NCBI GenBank assembly: GCA_013360465.1
Contig: JABWBO010000007.1
Location: 207,807-271,806 of the forward strand
Direction of reading: 5' to 3'
Length of the DNA stretch: 64,000 nt
Source of the DNA: Anaerolineae bacterium
GTDB lineage: Bacteria; Chloroflexota; Anaerolineae; Aggregatilineales; Phototrophicaceae
In this document: positions 1-10,018 of the stretch, one piece after another
How the letters are laid out: the number at the start of each line of letters is the position of its first letter
Position numbering within the stretch: the first letter of the stretch is position 1
Program-made: the position numbers and the translations under genes
Notes under the pieces: model-generated
What the model was told of the DNA's origin: nothing
The model's input: the letters and a program-made list of their open reading frames with translations, nothing else
Database searches by the model: none

Positions 1-102
1 TCTGGGTTTCTTTGCCATAGATCGTTGCGGGAATACGCCGGGCGTATTCCCAGGTTTCCTTTCTACCAATTCACACCACTAAGTCGGGTCGCAATAAACA
101 GT

Positions 103-132
103 AAAACGCCATAAATGTTGAAATCTATGGCG
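103..132 (-). terminator. Candidate intrinsic terminator downstream of the GCS2-type ligase gene
   Basis: Arms CGCCATA (107-113) and TATGGCG (126-132) enclose a 12-nt loop. On the minus strand the hairpin is followed by TTTT (103-106). It lies about 230 bp beyond the stop codon of the minus-strand ligase gene, and the insertion at 181-303 accounts for over half of that distance. Confidence 0.45.
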
Positions 133-180
133 GCATTATAGCACAAGATCGATCTGAACATTGCAGTCCATATTGCCGGG

Positions 181-303
181 GGGTGCATTTCAGATTATTG
201 GGGATACGGGCGGACAACGCCGGCGTTGTCCCTACAAAATGTACCTCCGTAGGGACGATGCCTGCATCGTCCGTTGAAGTACCCAAAATATTGAAATGCA
301 CCC
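181..303. mobile_element. MITE-like insertion with inverted ends and 8-bp target duplication
   Basis: The ends are inverted copies: GGGTGCATTTCA at 181-192 and TGAAATGCACCC at 292-303, with weaker similarity continuing inward for about 12 bp. The octamer TTGCCGGG occurs immediately outside both ends (173-180 and 304-311), as expected for a target-site duplication. Inside are a perfect 20-bp palindrome (212-231) and a second hairpin (arms 253-261 and 264-272). There is no coding capacity, so it would have to be moved in trans by a transposase elsewhere. Confidence 0.75.
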
Positions 304-360
304 TTGCCGGGGCTGCCCGATGCACCCTGTTCTGTCGCTTGTGAGGCACGCTGCTGAGCA

Positions 361-2163
361 TTAACCACCCAGGTAGCGGTCGATGAGCGCGTCATGCACC
401 CGATTCACAACTTTCAGGACGGCGTCGGGACAGTGATCGCCAACCACGCCACCCGCTTCGATATAGGCATTCTTCAGGATTTCCCCCCAGTTTCCGGTGC
501 TGCGCAGTTTGGTGTCCTTGATGAATTCCTCAATCGTCTGCGCGGAGTGCCCGCTGGGCGGTTCCAGCATGCGAATGAAGCTGGAATAGACCTCGTCGAT
601 GTCGCGCGGCATGATCTCTTCGATCTCGTCCAGCGCCTTGTGCATATAGCGCCGCTTCATCTCGTAGAAATCTGCCAGGCTCATGTCGCGTCCGCTGTTC
701 AGGTGTACGGACGCTTCGACGCCAACCAGGTCAGACCGATCCTGCTGCGCTTTGAACGACTCCAGACTGATCGGACCAAAGAGGTCCCACATCACCGGGT
801 CATCGTGCATCGGCTCCAGGTCGCAGCCATGCTTGCGGAAATACAGTTCGATGACGACATGGCTGAACTCGAAGTCGATCAGCACCGCCGCCATGCGCGA
901 AGGGCTGATGTTGGTCGGCATCCCGGTCGATTCGACCGTGCAGACGCGCTTCGACGTGCTGAGATCGGGGCGAAGTCTGCCGATCGGATTGTGCATGACC
1001 GAGATCTTCTCGTTCAAATCATCGTTATACATGTTGGCGCGTCCGGTGGAGTTGGCGCGTTCCAGCCGCAGCAGCTCGCCGTAATTCTCCAAGCCGCCTT
1101 CCATCAAGTGCGGGCTAAGCGGCAGGTCGAGATAGCGCCCGGTGACGGTCGTCCCGCGAACGTATTCGCGCGTACACAGCAGTTCGGGGTCACAGGTCCC
1201 GTTGATGAACGGGCATCCTTTGAGGAAGGCGGCATTGGCGACTGCCGTAGCACTTTTCAGGACGGTGTAGAAGGTCAGTAGACCCAGCGCTTCAGAACGC
1301 CCGGCGATGTCGATATGAATGTGGCAGCCCTGGTTACGAAACATGTTGACGTAGTGCGAGGTCGCCGGGTCAACGTGATAACGCGCCTGCGCTTCCGCCA
1401 GCTTGCGCGCATATTCCGGGAACATGCCGTTCACCTGAAGCATGAGATCGACAGCGGTATCGACCTTTGGGTGATCCGTCATCTTGAAATCGGATTCGGT
1501 GGGGTAGCTGGAGAATATCAGCGTACGCAGTCCGGTGTCACGGCAGGACGCTATCAGCGCCCCCATCATGCCGTTGAGCGCCATGCGCGTCTTGTGATAC
1601 CCCACGCTTGGCGCGACATGCGCCTCGACCTGATAGGTGCAGGCTTCGCGGTCCAGGTGGGGATAGACGCCGATGCGCAGCGCGTGGTTGTAATACGCCT
1701 GCATGAAACCGCGCACTTCCGCCTCGGAGGGTGAACGCCCATCTTCATGTACCAAGCCCAGCTCCAGCTCCGCTCCCAGCACGCGCAGCCGCGTACTGGA
1801 GTCTTCGGTGGTTCCGACGTTGGTATGGTTGACGCTGGGATTGAGATTGTAAGGGACCAGGCTGTGCAGGAAATCGTAGCCCGTCCGATAGCGCTTGCTG
1901 ACCGTGCTGCCCAGGACGATGTTTCTGCCGTTGATCGGCGTCATCAGGACATTGCCGAGACTCAGGTCTTCAGTGCCATACAGCGCCACCACGGGATTTC
2001 CAACGGCGTCCGAGAATCTATCCAGCGGCAGGCGGTCGTCCGGATGATTTTCAGAACGGAGGGTCTCAAGCGCACGGTTGAAACCGCGGTGCATACGCTC
2101 GACTTCGTCCCAGGCGACATCCTGGCTGAAAGCGGTGAGTTCGGCATTCGACGGCAGCCTCAT
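361..2163 (-). CDS. GCS2-family carboxylate-amine ligase (glutamate-cysteine ligase-like)
   Basis: This 600-residue cytosolic protein has the look of the GCS2 ligase family, which joins the gamma-carboxyl of glutamate to an amine using ATP. Visible hallmarks are the acidic strand GAELELGLV near residue 130, the YQVEAHVAPS segment (the E-x-x-x-P metal-binding type of strand) and the GCHIHIDI strand near the middle. The start ATG follows an AAGGGGG-type ribosome binding site. Cysteine as the acceptor is not proven; other members make different gamma-glutamyl amides. It stands alone, divergent from the dehydrogenase-like gene at 2386. Confidence 0.65.
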   Translation of the reverse strand: MRLPSNAELTAFSQDVAWDEVERMHRGFNRALETLRSENHPDDRLPLDRFSDAVGNPVVALYGTEDLSLGNVLMTPINGRNIVLGSTVSKRYRTGYDFLHSLVPYNLNPSVNHTNVGTTEDSSTRLRVLGAELELGLVHEDGRSPSEAEVRGFMQAYYNHALRIGVYPHLDREACTYQVEAHVAPSVGYHKTRMALNGMMGALIASCRDTGLRTLIFSSYPTESDFKMTDHPKVDTAVDLMLQVNGMFPEYARKLAEAQARYHVDPATSHYVNMFRNQGCHIHIDIAGRSEALGLLTFYTVLKSATAVANAAFLKGCPFINGTCDPELLCTREYVRGTTVTGRYLDLPLSPHLMEGGLENYGELLRLERANSTGRANMYNDDLNEKISVMHNPIGRLRPDLSTSKRVCTVESTGMPTNISPSRMAAVLIDFEFSHVVIELYFRKHGCDLEPMHDDPVMWDLFGPISLESFKAQQDRSDLVGVEASVHLNSGRDMSLADFYEMKRRYMHKALDEIEEIMPRDIDEVYSSFIRMLEPPSGHSAQTIEEFIKDTKLRSTGNWGEILKNAYIEAGGVVGDHCPDAVLKVVNRVHDALIDRYLGG

Positions 2164-2256
2164 CGCTGCGTCCCCCTTACAATCATGGAGTCTTCATCCG
2201 TCAAAAACACATCATCCTTACAATTGTGGCGTATCGGCGCATATCGGACAAGCGCA

Positions 2257-2279
2257 AAATGTGGAAAAGAATCACATTT
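2257..2279. promoter_or_regulatory. Inverted repeat in a divergent promoter region
   Basis: AAATGTG and CACATTT form perfect 7-bp arms around a 9-nt spacer. The site sits in the 222-bp gap between two divergently transcribed genes (starts at 2163 and 2386), where a shared operator is plausible. It could also be a chance hairpin. No regulator gene is adjacent. Confidence 0.3.
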
Positions 2280-2385
2280 CGGTCTATGATTGTCGCGTGG
2301 TTACACCGTGAAAAGTCGAGATCATTTTAGCATCCCGACCTGGTGATACCGGACTTTTACACAGTCAGGACGGAGGGCGCGCCGT

Positions 2386-3414
2386 ATGAATACGATCTGG
2401 TCTCTGCCGAAAATCGACATCCAGAATCTGACGAGCGTCCAGGAGGCGCGCCCCGCGGCGCTCCTGGCTGGTCGCCGTTCATGGGCGGCGGTCAGCCCTC
2501 TGCTCGATCTGCCGCTCGTGGTTCAGGCAGAACCCGAACGTGTCGCGCCAGACTATCTGGACGGGCTTGCCGCCGCCCTGCCCCCACAGGTGAAGGTGGT
2601 CTATGGCGTTGGCGGAGGCATGGTCGCCGACTGCGCTAAGTATATCGCCTACCGCCGGGGGATTTCTGCCGTGATCATCCCGACGGCGCTCAGCGTCGAT
2701 GGTTTCTTCACGCCCATCGTCGCCGCCCGCATGGATGACAGCGTCCATTATGTCGAAACCGGTCCGGCAGAGCGAATCATCATCGACTGGGACGTGATCC
2801 GTGCCGCGCCGCCTCACTTCCGGGGCGCTGCCATCGTCGAACTGCTGACCATCGTCACCGGCATCCTCGACTGGAAGTACGCCGCCGAAAACAAGAAGAA
2901 CACGCCGGATACCCGCTTCATCCCCTGGGCAGCGGGCTTAATGGCGGGCATCGCCCAGCAGGCATTCAAGATCGCCAAGGGCGTCGGACAGGGTGATGTC
3001 GAGGCGCTGCGCAATCTGCTCGATCTGGTCTGCATGGAAGTGCAGCTCACCAACCAGATGGGGCACACACGTCCCCAGGAAGGCAGCGAGCAGTATTTCG
3101 CCTATGCCGTTGAACCTCGCGCCGGTAAGGGCCGTCCTGTCGCCTACGCCGACATGGTCGGACCGGGCATCCTCATCGCCGCCGCCCTTCATAACCAGGA
3201 TATCACCCCGATTCGCGAGACCCTGGTGAGCGCCGGCATTCGCATCAACCAGCTGCGCCTTCAGGACATCTCCGACACGTTGAAAACGCTGCCGCAGTAC
3301 GTCCGCAAGCATGACCTGCCGTTCAGTATCCTCAACAGTTTCGAGCCAACGGCTGAACGCATCGACGAGGTCATTCGCAAGGCTGGTCTTGACTCTGGTG
3401 GGGCGTCGGCTTAG
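2386..3414 (+). CDS. Glycerol-1-phosphate dehydrogenase-like protein with altered metal ligands
   Basis: This 342-residue protein belongs to the dehydroquinate synthase/iron-alcohol dehydrogenase superfamily, nearest in style to sn-glycerol-1-phosphate dehydrogenases (AraM/EgsA type). The dinucleotide-binding segment VYGVGGGMVADCAKYIAYR and the following IPTALSVDGFFTP are intact. At the usual metal sites the sequence differs: the GIGDLLS-type Asp reads AIVELLT, and the GAEHxxSH-type His reads GSEQYFAY. A ribosome binding site (GGAGG) precedes the ATG. Membership is clear; dehydrogenase activity is doubtful. The phosphomutase gene follows after 59 bp. Confidence 0.7.
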   Translation: MNTIWSLPKIDIQNLTSVQEARPAALLAGRRSWAAVSPLLDLPLVVQAEPERVAPDYLDGLAAALPPQVKVVYGVGGGMVADCAKYIAYRRGISAVIIPTALSVDGFFTPIVAARMDDSVHYVETGPAERIIIDWDVIRAAPPHFRGAAIVELLTIVTGILDWKYAAENKKNTPDTRFIPWAAGLMAGIAQQAFKIAKGVGQGDVEALRNLLDLVCMEVQLTNQMGHTRPQEGSEQYFAYAVEPRAGKGRPVAYADMVGPGILIAAALHNQDITPIRETLVSAGIRINQLRLQDISDTLKTLPQYVRKHDLPFSILNSFEPTAERIDEVIRKAGLDSGGASA

Positions 3415-3473
3415 AAAAGAGCTTCACGTTGCTCGGTCATGGGGTAAAGACCCCCGATCTCGGAAGGGAAAAT

Positions 3474-4910
3474 ATGATTCGTTTTGGCACGGATGGCTGG
3501 CGCGCCGTCATTGCAGATACCTTCACCTTTGCCAACCTCCGGCAGGTGTCACAAGCCGTCGCCGATTATGTCAACAAAGCCCATACAGGCAGCGAACCGC
3601 CCCAGGTCATCGTCGGTTACGACACCCGCTTCCTTTCCGACCGTTTCGCGATGGAAACGGCGCGTGTGCTGGCGGGCAACGACATCGTCACCTGGCTGAC
3701 TCGCACCGATACCCCAACGCCAGCCGTCTCGTACAACGTCAAACACCTCAACGCCAACGCCGGGGTGGTCATCACCGCGAGCCACAACCCGCCGCGCTAC
3801 AACGGCTTCAAGCTTAAGGCGGCATACGGCGGAAGCGCCACCGCCGAGCAGTGCCAGCTGGTCGAAGAAGAGATGATCGAGATGGAGCGGCAGGCGCGCG
3901 GTCCGAATATCATGGACTACCAGCATGCCCTGGAAGCCGGTTTGATCCGCCGCTTCGATCCCTCCTGGTCGTACTATCAGCACCTCGCTACCCTGGTCGA
4001 TCTCGACAAGGTGTCGGAAGGTGAACTCAAGATCGTGGTCGATGCCATGTGGGGCGCAGGGCGCGGCGCGTTCCCCAGCATCCTGGCGCGCACCCGCTCG
4101 CGCATCACCGAGATACGAGGAACGCTGAATCCTGGTTTCGGTGGAATTCACCCCGAACCGATCATGCGCCATCTCAACGAATTAGTCGCTGCTGTCCAGC
4201 GCGAACAGGCAGATGTTGGGCTGGCGACCGATGGCGATGCTGATCGCATCGGTGCCATCGATGCGCGTGGCAATTTTGTTGATCCGCACCATGTCCTGGC
4301 GCTGGCGCTGCGCTATCTTGTGGAAGTGAAGAAGCAGCGCGGTGACGTGGTGAAAACCATCTCCACGACGATGATGGTCGATGCGCTGGCAAACAAGCAC
4401 GACCTCAAGCTGCACGTCACGCCGGTCGGCTTCAACCACATCGCTGATCTCATGATGCACGGGGATGTGCTGATCGGCGGCGAAGAAAGCGGCGGCATCA
4501 GTATGCGGGGTCATATCCCCGAAGGCGACGGCATCCTGATGGGGCTGCTCATTCTGGAGATCATGGCGCACTACCGCGCACCGCTTCACGAGATCGTCGC
4601 CGATCTTCAGGCGCACTGCGGACCCGCCCACTACGCGCGCATCGACGTACACCTCGAACATCAGCGACCGAAGAAGCTGATCGTCAGCCTGCTGGAAGAA
4701 CACGCGCCAGAAATCCTGGCGGGAGAACGTATCGCCCGCATCGATAAACTCGACGGCATCAAGTTCATCCTCAGCGACGGGAGCTGGCTGTTGATCCGCC
4801 CCAGTGGGACCGAGCCGGTCCTGCGCATCTACGCCGAAGCGCGCTCACCAGAGATGGTCAAGGCGCTCCTCGATGCCGGCAGCGATATGGGGCACCGCGT
4901 CACCGAATAA
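3474..4910 (+). CDS. Phosphoglucomutase/phosphomannomutase family protein
   Basis: This 478-residue alpha-D-phosphohexomutase interconverts sugar 1- and 6-phosphates through a phosphoserine enzyme. All four signature loops are present in order: catalytic serine TASHNPPRYNG, metal loop TDGDADRIGAID, sugar-binding loop GGEESGGIS and phosphate-binding loop RPSGTEPVLRIYAE. The start at 3474 is preferred because it follows GGAAGGG at good spacing and opens directly into the conserved IRFGTDGWRA; an in-frame upstream codon at 3429 would overlap nothing conserved. It would supply hexose-1-phosphate to the nearby polysaccharide cluster. Glucose, mannose or glucosamine specificity cannot be told. Confidence 0.9.
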   Translation: MIRFGTDGWRAVIADTFTFANLRQVSQAVADYVNKAHTGSEPPQVIVGYDTRFLSDRFAMETARVLAGNDIVTWLTRTDTPTPAVSYNVKHLNANAGVVITASHNPPRYNGFKLKAAYGGSATAEQCQLVEEEMIEMERQARGPNIMDYQHALEAGLIRRFDPSWSYYQHLATLVDLDKVSEGELKIVVDAMWGAGRGAFPSILARTRSRITEIRGTLNPGFGGIHPEPIMRHLNELVAAVQREQADVGLATDGDADRIGAIDARGNFVDPHHVLALALRYLVEVKKQRGDVVKTISTTMMVDALANKHDLKLHVTPVGFNHIADLMMHGDVLIGGEESGGISMRGHIPEGDGILMGLLILEIMAHYRAPLHEIVADLQAHCGPAHYARIDVHLEHQRPKKLIVSLLEEHAPEILAGERIARIDKLDGIKFILSDGSWLLIRPSGTEPVLRIYAEARSPEMVKALLDAGSDMGHRVTE

Positions 4911-4919
4911 GGACTTCGA

Positions 4920-4967
4920 AGGGATGAGAAGCGAGGAATGAGGATTTCCGCTTCAATTCTCATCCCT
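4920..4967. terminator. Hairpin between convergent genes
   Basis: AGGGATGAGAA (4920-4930) and TTCTCATCCCT (4957-4967) form perfect 11-bp arms with a 26-nt loop. The site sits in the 64-bp gap between the convergent phosphomutase and membrane-protein genes, so it may end transcription from both sides. There is no clear T-tract. Confidence 0.45.
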
Positions 4968-4974
4968 CGTCTTC

Positions 4975-6237
4975 TTAACGCCCACGCACCAGGCGATTCA
5001 GCAAATCGAACCAGAACGGCGCGCCCTGCGCCACAGCGATGATCGTGACGATGACCCCGATCAGCTTGGCGATGATCATGCTGCCCCATTCCGGGCTGTT
5101 GCCGGGAATATACGCCCACAAATTCATCGGGCTGCTGCACGCGCTCGGCACCGTCTGACCGGCAGGCAGGAAGCATCCGCCTTCTACCGGCAGATACGCC
5201 CAACCGATAGGCAGGTTCAGCGAAAGCAGCTCGCTCAGGATCGCTTCAAAAGATTCGACCGAATCCAGCGTAGGAGCCGCGTCCGGGTCCTGCGCCGCGG
5301 CAGCATCGCGCTGAGCCTCCTCCATCTGCTGCTGAAGCGCGCCGCTCTGCATCGCCTGCTCGGCGGCGACCGAGACGGCTTCGCGCAGCGCCGGTTCATT
5401 CCACAGCGTCTGGGTCATGTGCAGCGTATCGACGTTGAGCAGCAGCACCAGGATCGTACCGATAATCACCGAATAGAGCGTCATCATCCTCTGGAACTGA
5501 CTGGAAACCTGACCCATGCGCGAGTCAAACCAGGTCTCCAGCTGATGCTGCGCCTCATCAATCGACTGCGCCGAACCCACGATGACTTTCATGGCGCGGC
5601 GGAAAGCGTCATCGCTGATTCGCCGTACACCTTCAAGCAGCGGCAGAAGACCGCCCGCCGCGCCGTCCCTGCGCGCGTCGTTCATGCGCGCCTCGATTGG
5701 CTCCAGCGCGGCGAACAGGTGCGGCTGATATTCCGTCGGCAGTTCGTAGAGGGTCGCCCTCAAATCTTCCAAGCCCAGACCGGTACTCTGCAAGCCGAAG
5801 ATCAGATCGACGATGCGCTCTTTCTGCGCGCTGTCGGGCAGCGCTTCCACCGTCATCAGCAGCGGATCATACAGGCTGATCTCGGACTTTTCGTTCAGGA
5901 GACTGGTCAGCACCTGGGCGAACATCTTCGGTTCGATCCAGGTGATCTGCGTCACTTCCGCGTTCTGAACCTGCTGCGCCGCATCCTGCGCCTCGGCGGC
6001 ACTGGCGACATAACCGGGCGAGATCATCGGCAGACGCACCAACCGCACCAGGGGGTGCGAGATGAACTGCGCCTGTAATTCGGGATCGGTGATCAGCGTC
6101 AAAATGCCCTGTCTGAGGAAACGAGCACGAGTCTTGAGCAGATTCGCCACCACCGTGTTGAGCGTCGTCACCAGAATACTCAACAGGCTGAACACGAACA
6201 TAAGACCGATTGCCACCTGAAGTATCGCGATCATCAT
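4975..6237 (-). CDS. Membrane protein of unknown function
   Basis: This 420-residue protein has a strongly hydrophobic N-terminal segment (about residues 3-28), a long soluble middle rich in charged helices, a second membrane span near residue 255 (SVIIGTILVLLLNV) and a C-terminal one near residue 395. Between the last two spans is a Gln/Ala/Glu-rich stretch likely to form a coiled coil. The start follows GGAGAG. I recognise no named family. It is a single gene, convergent with the phosphomutase. Confidence 0.7.
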   Translation of the reverse strand: MMIAILQVAIGLMFVFSLLSILVTTLNTVVANLLKTRARFLRQGILTLITDPELQAQFISHPLVRLVRLPMISPGYVASAAEAQDAAQQVQNAEVTQITWIEPKMFAQVLTSLLNEKSEISLYDPLLMTVEALPDSAQKERIVDLIFGLQSTGLGLEDLRATLYELPTEYQPHLFAALEPIEARMNDARRDGAAGGLLPLLEGVRRISDDAFRRAMKVIVGSAQSIDEAQHQLETWFDSRMGQVSSQFQRMMTLYSVIIGTILVLLLNVDTLHMTQTLWNEPALREAVSVAAEQAMQSGALQQQMEEAQRDAAAAQDPDAAPTLDSVESFEAILSELLSLNLPIGWAYLPVEGGCFLPAGQTVPSACSSPMNLWAYIPGNSPEWGSMIIAKLIGVIVTIIAVAQGAPFWFDLLNRLVRGR

Positions 6238-6340
6238 TCTCTCCGCAGGCGCGCCACGAGCATCTTACCGGCGAGTCTAGCACGATCCGCCGGATGCGCC
6301 ATCTTCAAGGCTCGCATCCGCGCGCAGCGGCGGCGAAGAG

Positions 6341-6369
6341 AAAACAAAAGGAGCGCCGAAGCGCCCCTT
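6341..6369 (-). terminator. Intrinsic terminator of folE
   Basis: On the minus strand, AAGGGGCGC and GCGCTCCTT pair around a TTCG tetraloop (one mismatch) and are followed by TTTTGTTTTC. The site begins 24 bp after the folE stop codon. Confidence 0.75.
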
Positions 6370-6393
6370 CCCGCGTGTCTGTCATCGCCACAT

Positions 6394-7107
6394 CTACATG
6401 TGGACACCTGACCGCCCCAGATGCGCGAGGAATTCGCCGCGCGTCACGCTGTCCTCGCGGAAGATGCCGAGCATGGCGCTGGTCGTCATGCTGGAATCAG
6501 CCTTCTTCACGCCCCGCATCATCGAACACATGTGGACACCCTCGGCGACCACCGCGACACCCTGCGGGTGCAGCACTTCGTTGATGAAATCGGCGATCTG
6601 CCGCGTCATCCGCTCCTGCACCTGCAAGCGGCGCGCGAACATATCGACGATACGCGGGATCTTCGATAGACCGATCACCTTCTTGCTCGGAATGTAGGCG
6701 ACATGGACGCGTCCCAGGAAGGGCAGCATGTGGTGTTCGCACAGCGACGAAAATTCGATGTCGCGCACGATCACCATATCCGAATAATCCACGTCGAAGA
6801 GCGCGCCGTTGAGCAGTTTTCGCGGATCGGTGCGATAGCCGCTCAGAAGCTCATCGTACATGCGCGCTACCCGGTCAGGGGTCTTGATCAGCCCCTCGCG
6901 CCCGGGGTCTTCTCCGACAGCTTCCAGGATGTTGAGCGTCGCCCGCTCAATAGTGTCATGATCAACCGGTGGCAGGTCCAGTTCGAAAGTACGGCGAAAC
7001 TCGTCGGAAACGAGTTTCATCTCCATGGTGTCAAGCATTTCACCGCTGTCGTGATACCCATTAGCGCTGTGAGCGCGAAAAAGCTGGTCCATGATGTTTT
7101 TATCCAT
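6394..7107 (-). CDS. folE: GTP cyclohydrolase I
   Basis: FolE converts GTP to 7,8-dihydroneopterin triphosphate, the first step of folate (and queuosine-type) synthesis. The 237-residue protein keeps the zinc site: Cys in [11 protein letters not shown], the adjacent His pair, and Cys in [14 protein letters not shown]. The substrate-binding GLSKIPRIV and the C-terminal TRGEFL are also present. The ATG at 7107 is preferred over an in-frame GTG four codons upstream; neither has a strong ribosome binding site. The N-terminal extension of about 45 residues before the conserved core is longer than in E. coli. A clear terminator follows. Confidence 0.95.
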   Translation of the reverse strand: MDKNIMDQLFRAHSANGYHDSGEMLDTMEMKLVSDEFRRTFELDLPPVDHDTIERATLNILEAVGEDPGREGLIKTPDRVARMYDELLSGYRTDPRKLLNGALFDVDYSDMVIVRDIEFSSLCEHHMLPFLGRVHVAYIPSKKVIGLSKIPRIVDMFARRLQVQERMTRQIADFINEVLHPQGVAVVAEGVHMCSMMRGVKKADSSMTTSAMLGIFREDSVTRGEFLAHLGRSGVHM

Positions 7108-7324
7108 TTCTAGCCGCACCGTTTGTGATTGTTCTAACTCGCTTCAGCATAATGAGGTCAACTGAGTGGAATATGAATCTGCAAGAATGTCTCAGCAAAC
7201 CTTCATGCAGCGCCTTGCCGGGATGATGTCGAGTCATGTTGGATTAGACACCAGCGCACATCGATTCGTTACGTCCCTGCCCCGTAGCGCCGGGGTTCAC
7301 CCTTTAGCGCCCTGGATGTTTCGC

Positions 7325-7330
7325 TACAAT
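7325..7330 (+). promoter_or_regulatory. Candidate -10 box before the polysaccharide cluster
   Basis: TACAAT lies 43 bp upstream of the first cluster ATG in an otherwise GC-rich gap. No good TTGACA-like -35 box is found at 16-18 bp, so this is tentative. The 265-bp gap to folE contains no other gene that I can support. Confidence 0.3.
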
Positions 7331-7372
7331 TGGCGTTGCCTGGCGAACCCGAGCAAGGGGAATAACCTTACG

Positions 7373-8035
7373 ATGAGCTTGATCGATTATGGGCGAATCC
7401 TGTTCCGGCGCGGTTGGATCATGCTGCTGCTGGCGGCAGTCGCCGCCGTGAGCGCCTACGCGCTGAGCCGGATTCAAACCCCGCTCTACAGGGCGACGCA
7501 GCTCGTGCTGATTCAACCGGCGCGCGCAGACCTCGGTCTGGCAGAAGGTCTTCTGCGCGAAATCAATTCCTATCAGGTCTTCCTGAGCAGCAGCGAGCGC
7601 GCTCAGGAGGTCATCGATGCCCTTCAGCTCGATATGCTGGCGGACAGCGTCCTGGGGGCAACTCAGATCACCGTCAACCGGGAAAACCTCACTGTCCAGA
7701 TCGACGTGACGCTGGAAAATGGTGATCTGGCGGCGCAGGTCGCGCGCCAATGGGGCGACCTTTTTGCCGAGTACCGGGAACGCGACAACCAGATCCGCCG
7801 TCAGGAAGACCGGGTGCGGGCCATCCTGCCGGACAAAGCCATCTACACACTCTACAGCCCGCGCACTGCGCTCAATGTGATCGCCGGCGCTGTCCTCGGC
7901 TTCCTGCTTGGTGGCGTGCTGGTGTTCGTGCTGGAATACCTGGAAAGCGCTATCGTCCACCGGCGCGAGGATGTCGAACGGCTCTTCGACCAACCCCTGC
8001 TGGCGGCAATACCTGATATGGAGGTCTCCCGATGA
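7373..8035 (+). CDS. Wzz-like polysaccharide chain-length/co-polymerase protein
   Basis: This 220-residue inner-membrane protein has the Wzz layout: a short N-terminal cytoplasmic stretch, a first span (about residues 17-35), an extracytoplasmic domain containing PLYRATQLVLIQPAR, and a second span near residue 175 (VIAGAVLGFLLGGVLVFVLEYL), then a short tail. Such proteins set the length of exported polysaccharide. The start at 7373 opens with MSLIDYGRILFRRGW just before the membrane span; codons further upstream encode nothing membrane-like. Its stop overlaps the kinase-like start in ATGA, the usual Wzz/BY-kinase pairing. Confidence 0.8.
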   Translation: MSLIDYGRILFRRGWIMLLLAAVAAVSAYALSRIQTPLYRATQLVLIQPARADLGLAEGLLREINSYQVFLSSSERAQEVIDALQLDMLADSVLGATQITVNRENLTVQIDVTLENGDLAAQVARQWGDLFAEYRERDNQIRRQEDRVRAILPDKAIYTLYSPRTALNVIAGAVLGFLLGGVLVFVLEYLESAIVHRREDVERLFDQPLLAAIPDMEVSR

Positions 8036-8688
8036 CAGCTTCCAAACTCGTCACCCTCAGCGATCCGCGTTCGGCAGCGGCTGAAGCCTTTCGAACACTG
8101 CGCACCAACCTGATCTTCTCCGGAGTCGAGCGCGCCGTCGATACCATCCTGGTGACTTCAGCGGCGCAGAGCGAGGACAAGAGCATCGCCCTGGCGAATC
8201 TGGCGGTGACCTTCGCCCAGGCGGGCAACAAGACGATCATCGTCGATGCCGATCTGCGCCGTCCCGCGCAGCACGATATCTGGGGGGTCGGCAACGAACG
8301 AGGGCTGACCACCATGATCATCGACGCCAAAGCCGTTTCCGAGCCGCCGCTGATCGCCACCAGCGTGCCCGACCTGCTGCTGCTGCCCAGCGGTCCGCTG
8401 CCGCCCATCCCCGCCGATATCCTTAGCAGCCAGCGTCTCGTCGAGATCATCGGCGTGCTGAAAGCCCGTGCGCACTACATCCTGTTCGACAGTCCGCCGG
8501 TCCTGGCGGCGTCCGATGCGGCGCTGCTCGGCGCAAAGGTGGATGGCGTGGTGCTGGCCATGCGTGCCGGGACCACCCGCCGCGATCACGCCGCTCGCGC
8601 ACGCGAAGCGCTGGAGCGGGTTCACGTGCGCCTTCTTGGCGCAGTGCTGACCAACGCCCCTCGCGAAGACGGCGGCGCCTACGTCTGA
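8032..8688 (+). CDS. BY-kinase-like (CpsD/CapB) protein with degenerate P-loop
   Basis: This 218-residue protein matches the cytoplasmic tyrosine autokinases that partner Wzz proteins. It begins with the DPRSAAAEAFRTLRTNL segment typical of the family, then has Walker A' (TIIVDADLRRP) and Walker B (YILFDSPPV). The Walker A loop reads TSAAQSEDKS where the family has a glycine-rich G-E-G-K-S/T, so the Gly before Lys is Asp. The C-terminal tyrosine cluster is also missing; only one Tyr is near the end. It may bind the Wzz partner without kinase activity. Translationally coupled to the upstream gene. Confidence 0.8.
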   Translation: MTASKLVTLSDPRSAAAEAFRTLRTNLIFSGVERAVDTILVTSAAQSEDKSIALANLAVTFAQAGNKTIIVDADLRRPAQHDIWGVGNERGLTTMIIDAKAVSEPPLIATSVPDLLLLPSGPLPPIPADILSSQRLVEIIGVLKARAHYILFDSPPVLAASDAALLGAKVDGVVLAMRAGTTRRDHAARAREALERVHVRLLGAVLTNAPREDGGAYV

Positions 8689-8697
8689 CAGCCATTC

Positions 8698-8910
8698 ATG
8701 ACCGACTTTCGTCCCCCACGCGAAGACCTCTCTGCCGATCCGGCGGCGCTGGAAGCCTGGCAGCATCTGCCGCAGAGCCAGCCCACGCCTTCGGCACTAC
8801 CGCCCATGACCGGCGGCATACGCTGGAATCGACTCTTCGTCTGGGGGTTCGTGTTCCTCGCCCTGTTCGCCCTTATCCTCATGCTCGCTAACCCAGGGGG
8901 CGGCAGTTGA
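8698..8910 (+). CDS. Small single-span membrane protein
   Basis: This 70-residue protein starts 9 bp after the kinase-like gene and lies 37 bp before rmlA. Residues 1-40 are polar and Pro-rich, then a single span (about residues 45-63, LFVWGFVFLALFALILML) leads to a short Gly-rich end. No family is recognised. Its position inside the operon suggests a role at the membrane with the polysaccharide machinery. Confidence 0.55.
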   Translation: MTDFRPPREDLSADPAALEAWQHLPQSQPTPSALPPMTGGIRWNRLFVWGFVFLALFALILMLANPGGGS

Positions 8911-8947
8911 TTCCCGTGCGCAAGCGCCTTAACGTCAGGAAAATGCG

Positions 8948-10005
<1,058 letters not shown>

Positions 10006-10018
<13 letters not shown>

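Larger units (their letters stand above)
1..360. other. Gene-free left end with structured repeats
   Basis: I see no credible gene here. The stretch holds an odd-centred perfect inverted repeat at 29-51 (11-bp arms around one G), a hairpin at 107-132 and a MITE-like insertion at 181-303, all listed separately or described here. Short open frames exist, but they run through the palindromes and have no ribosome binding site or recognisable domain. Confidence 0.7.
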
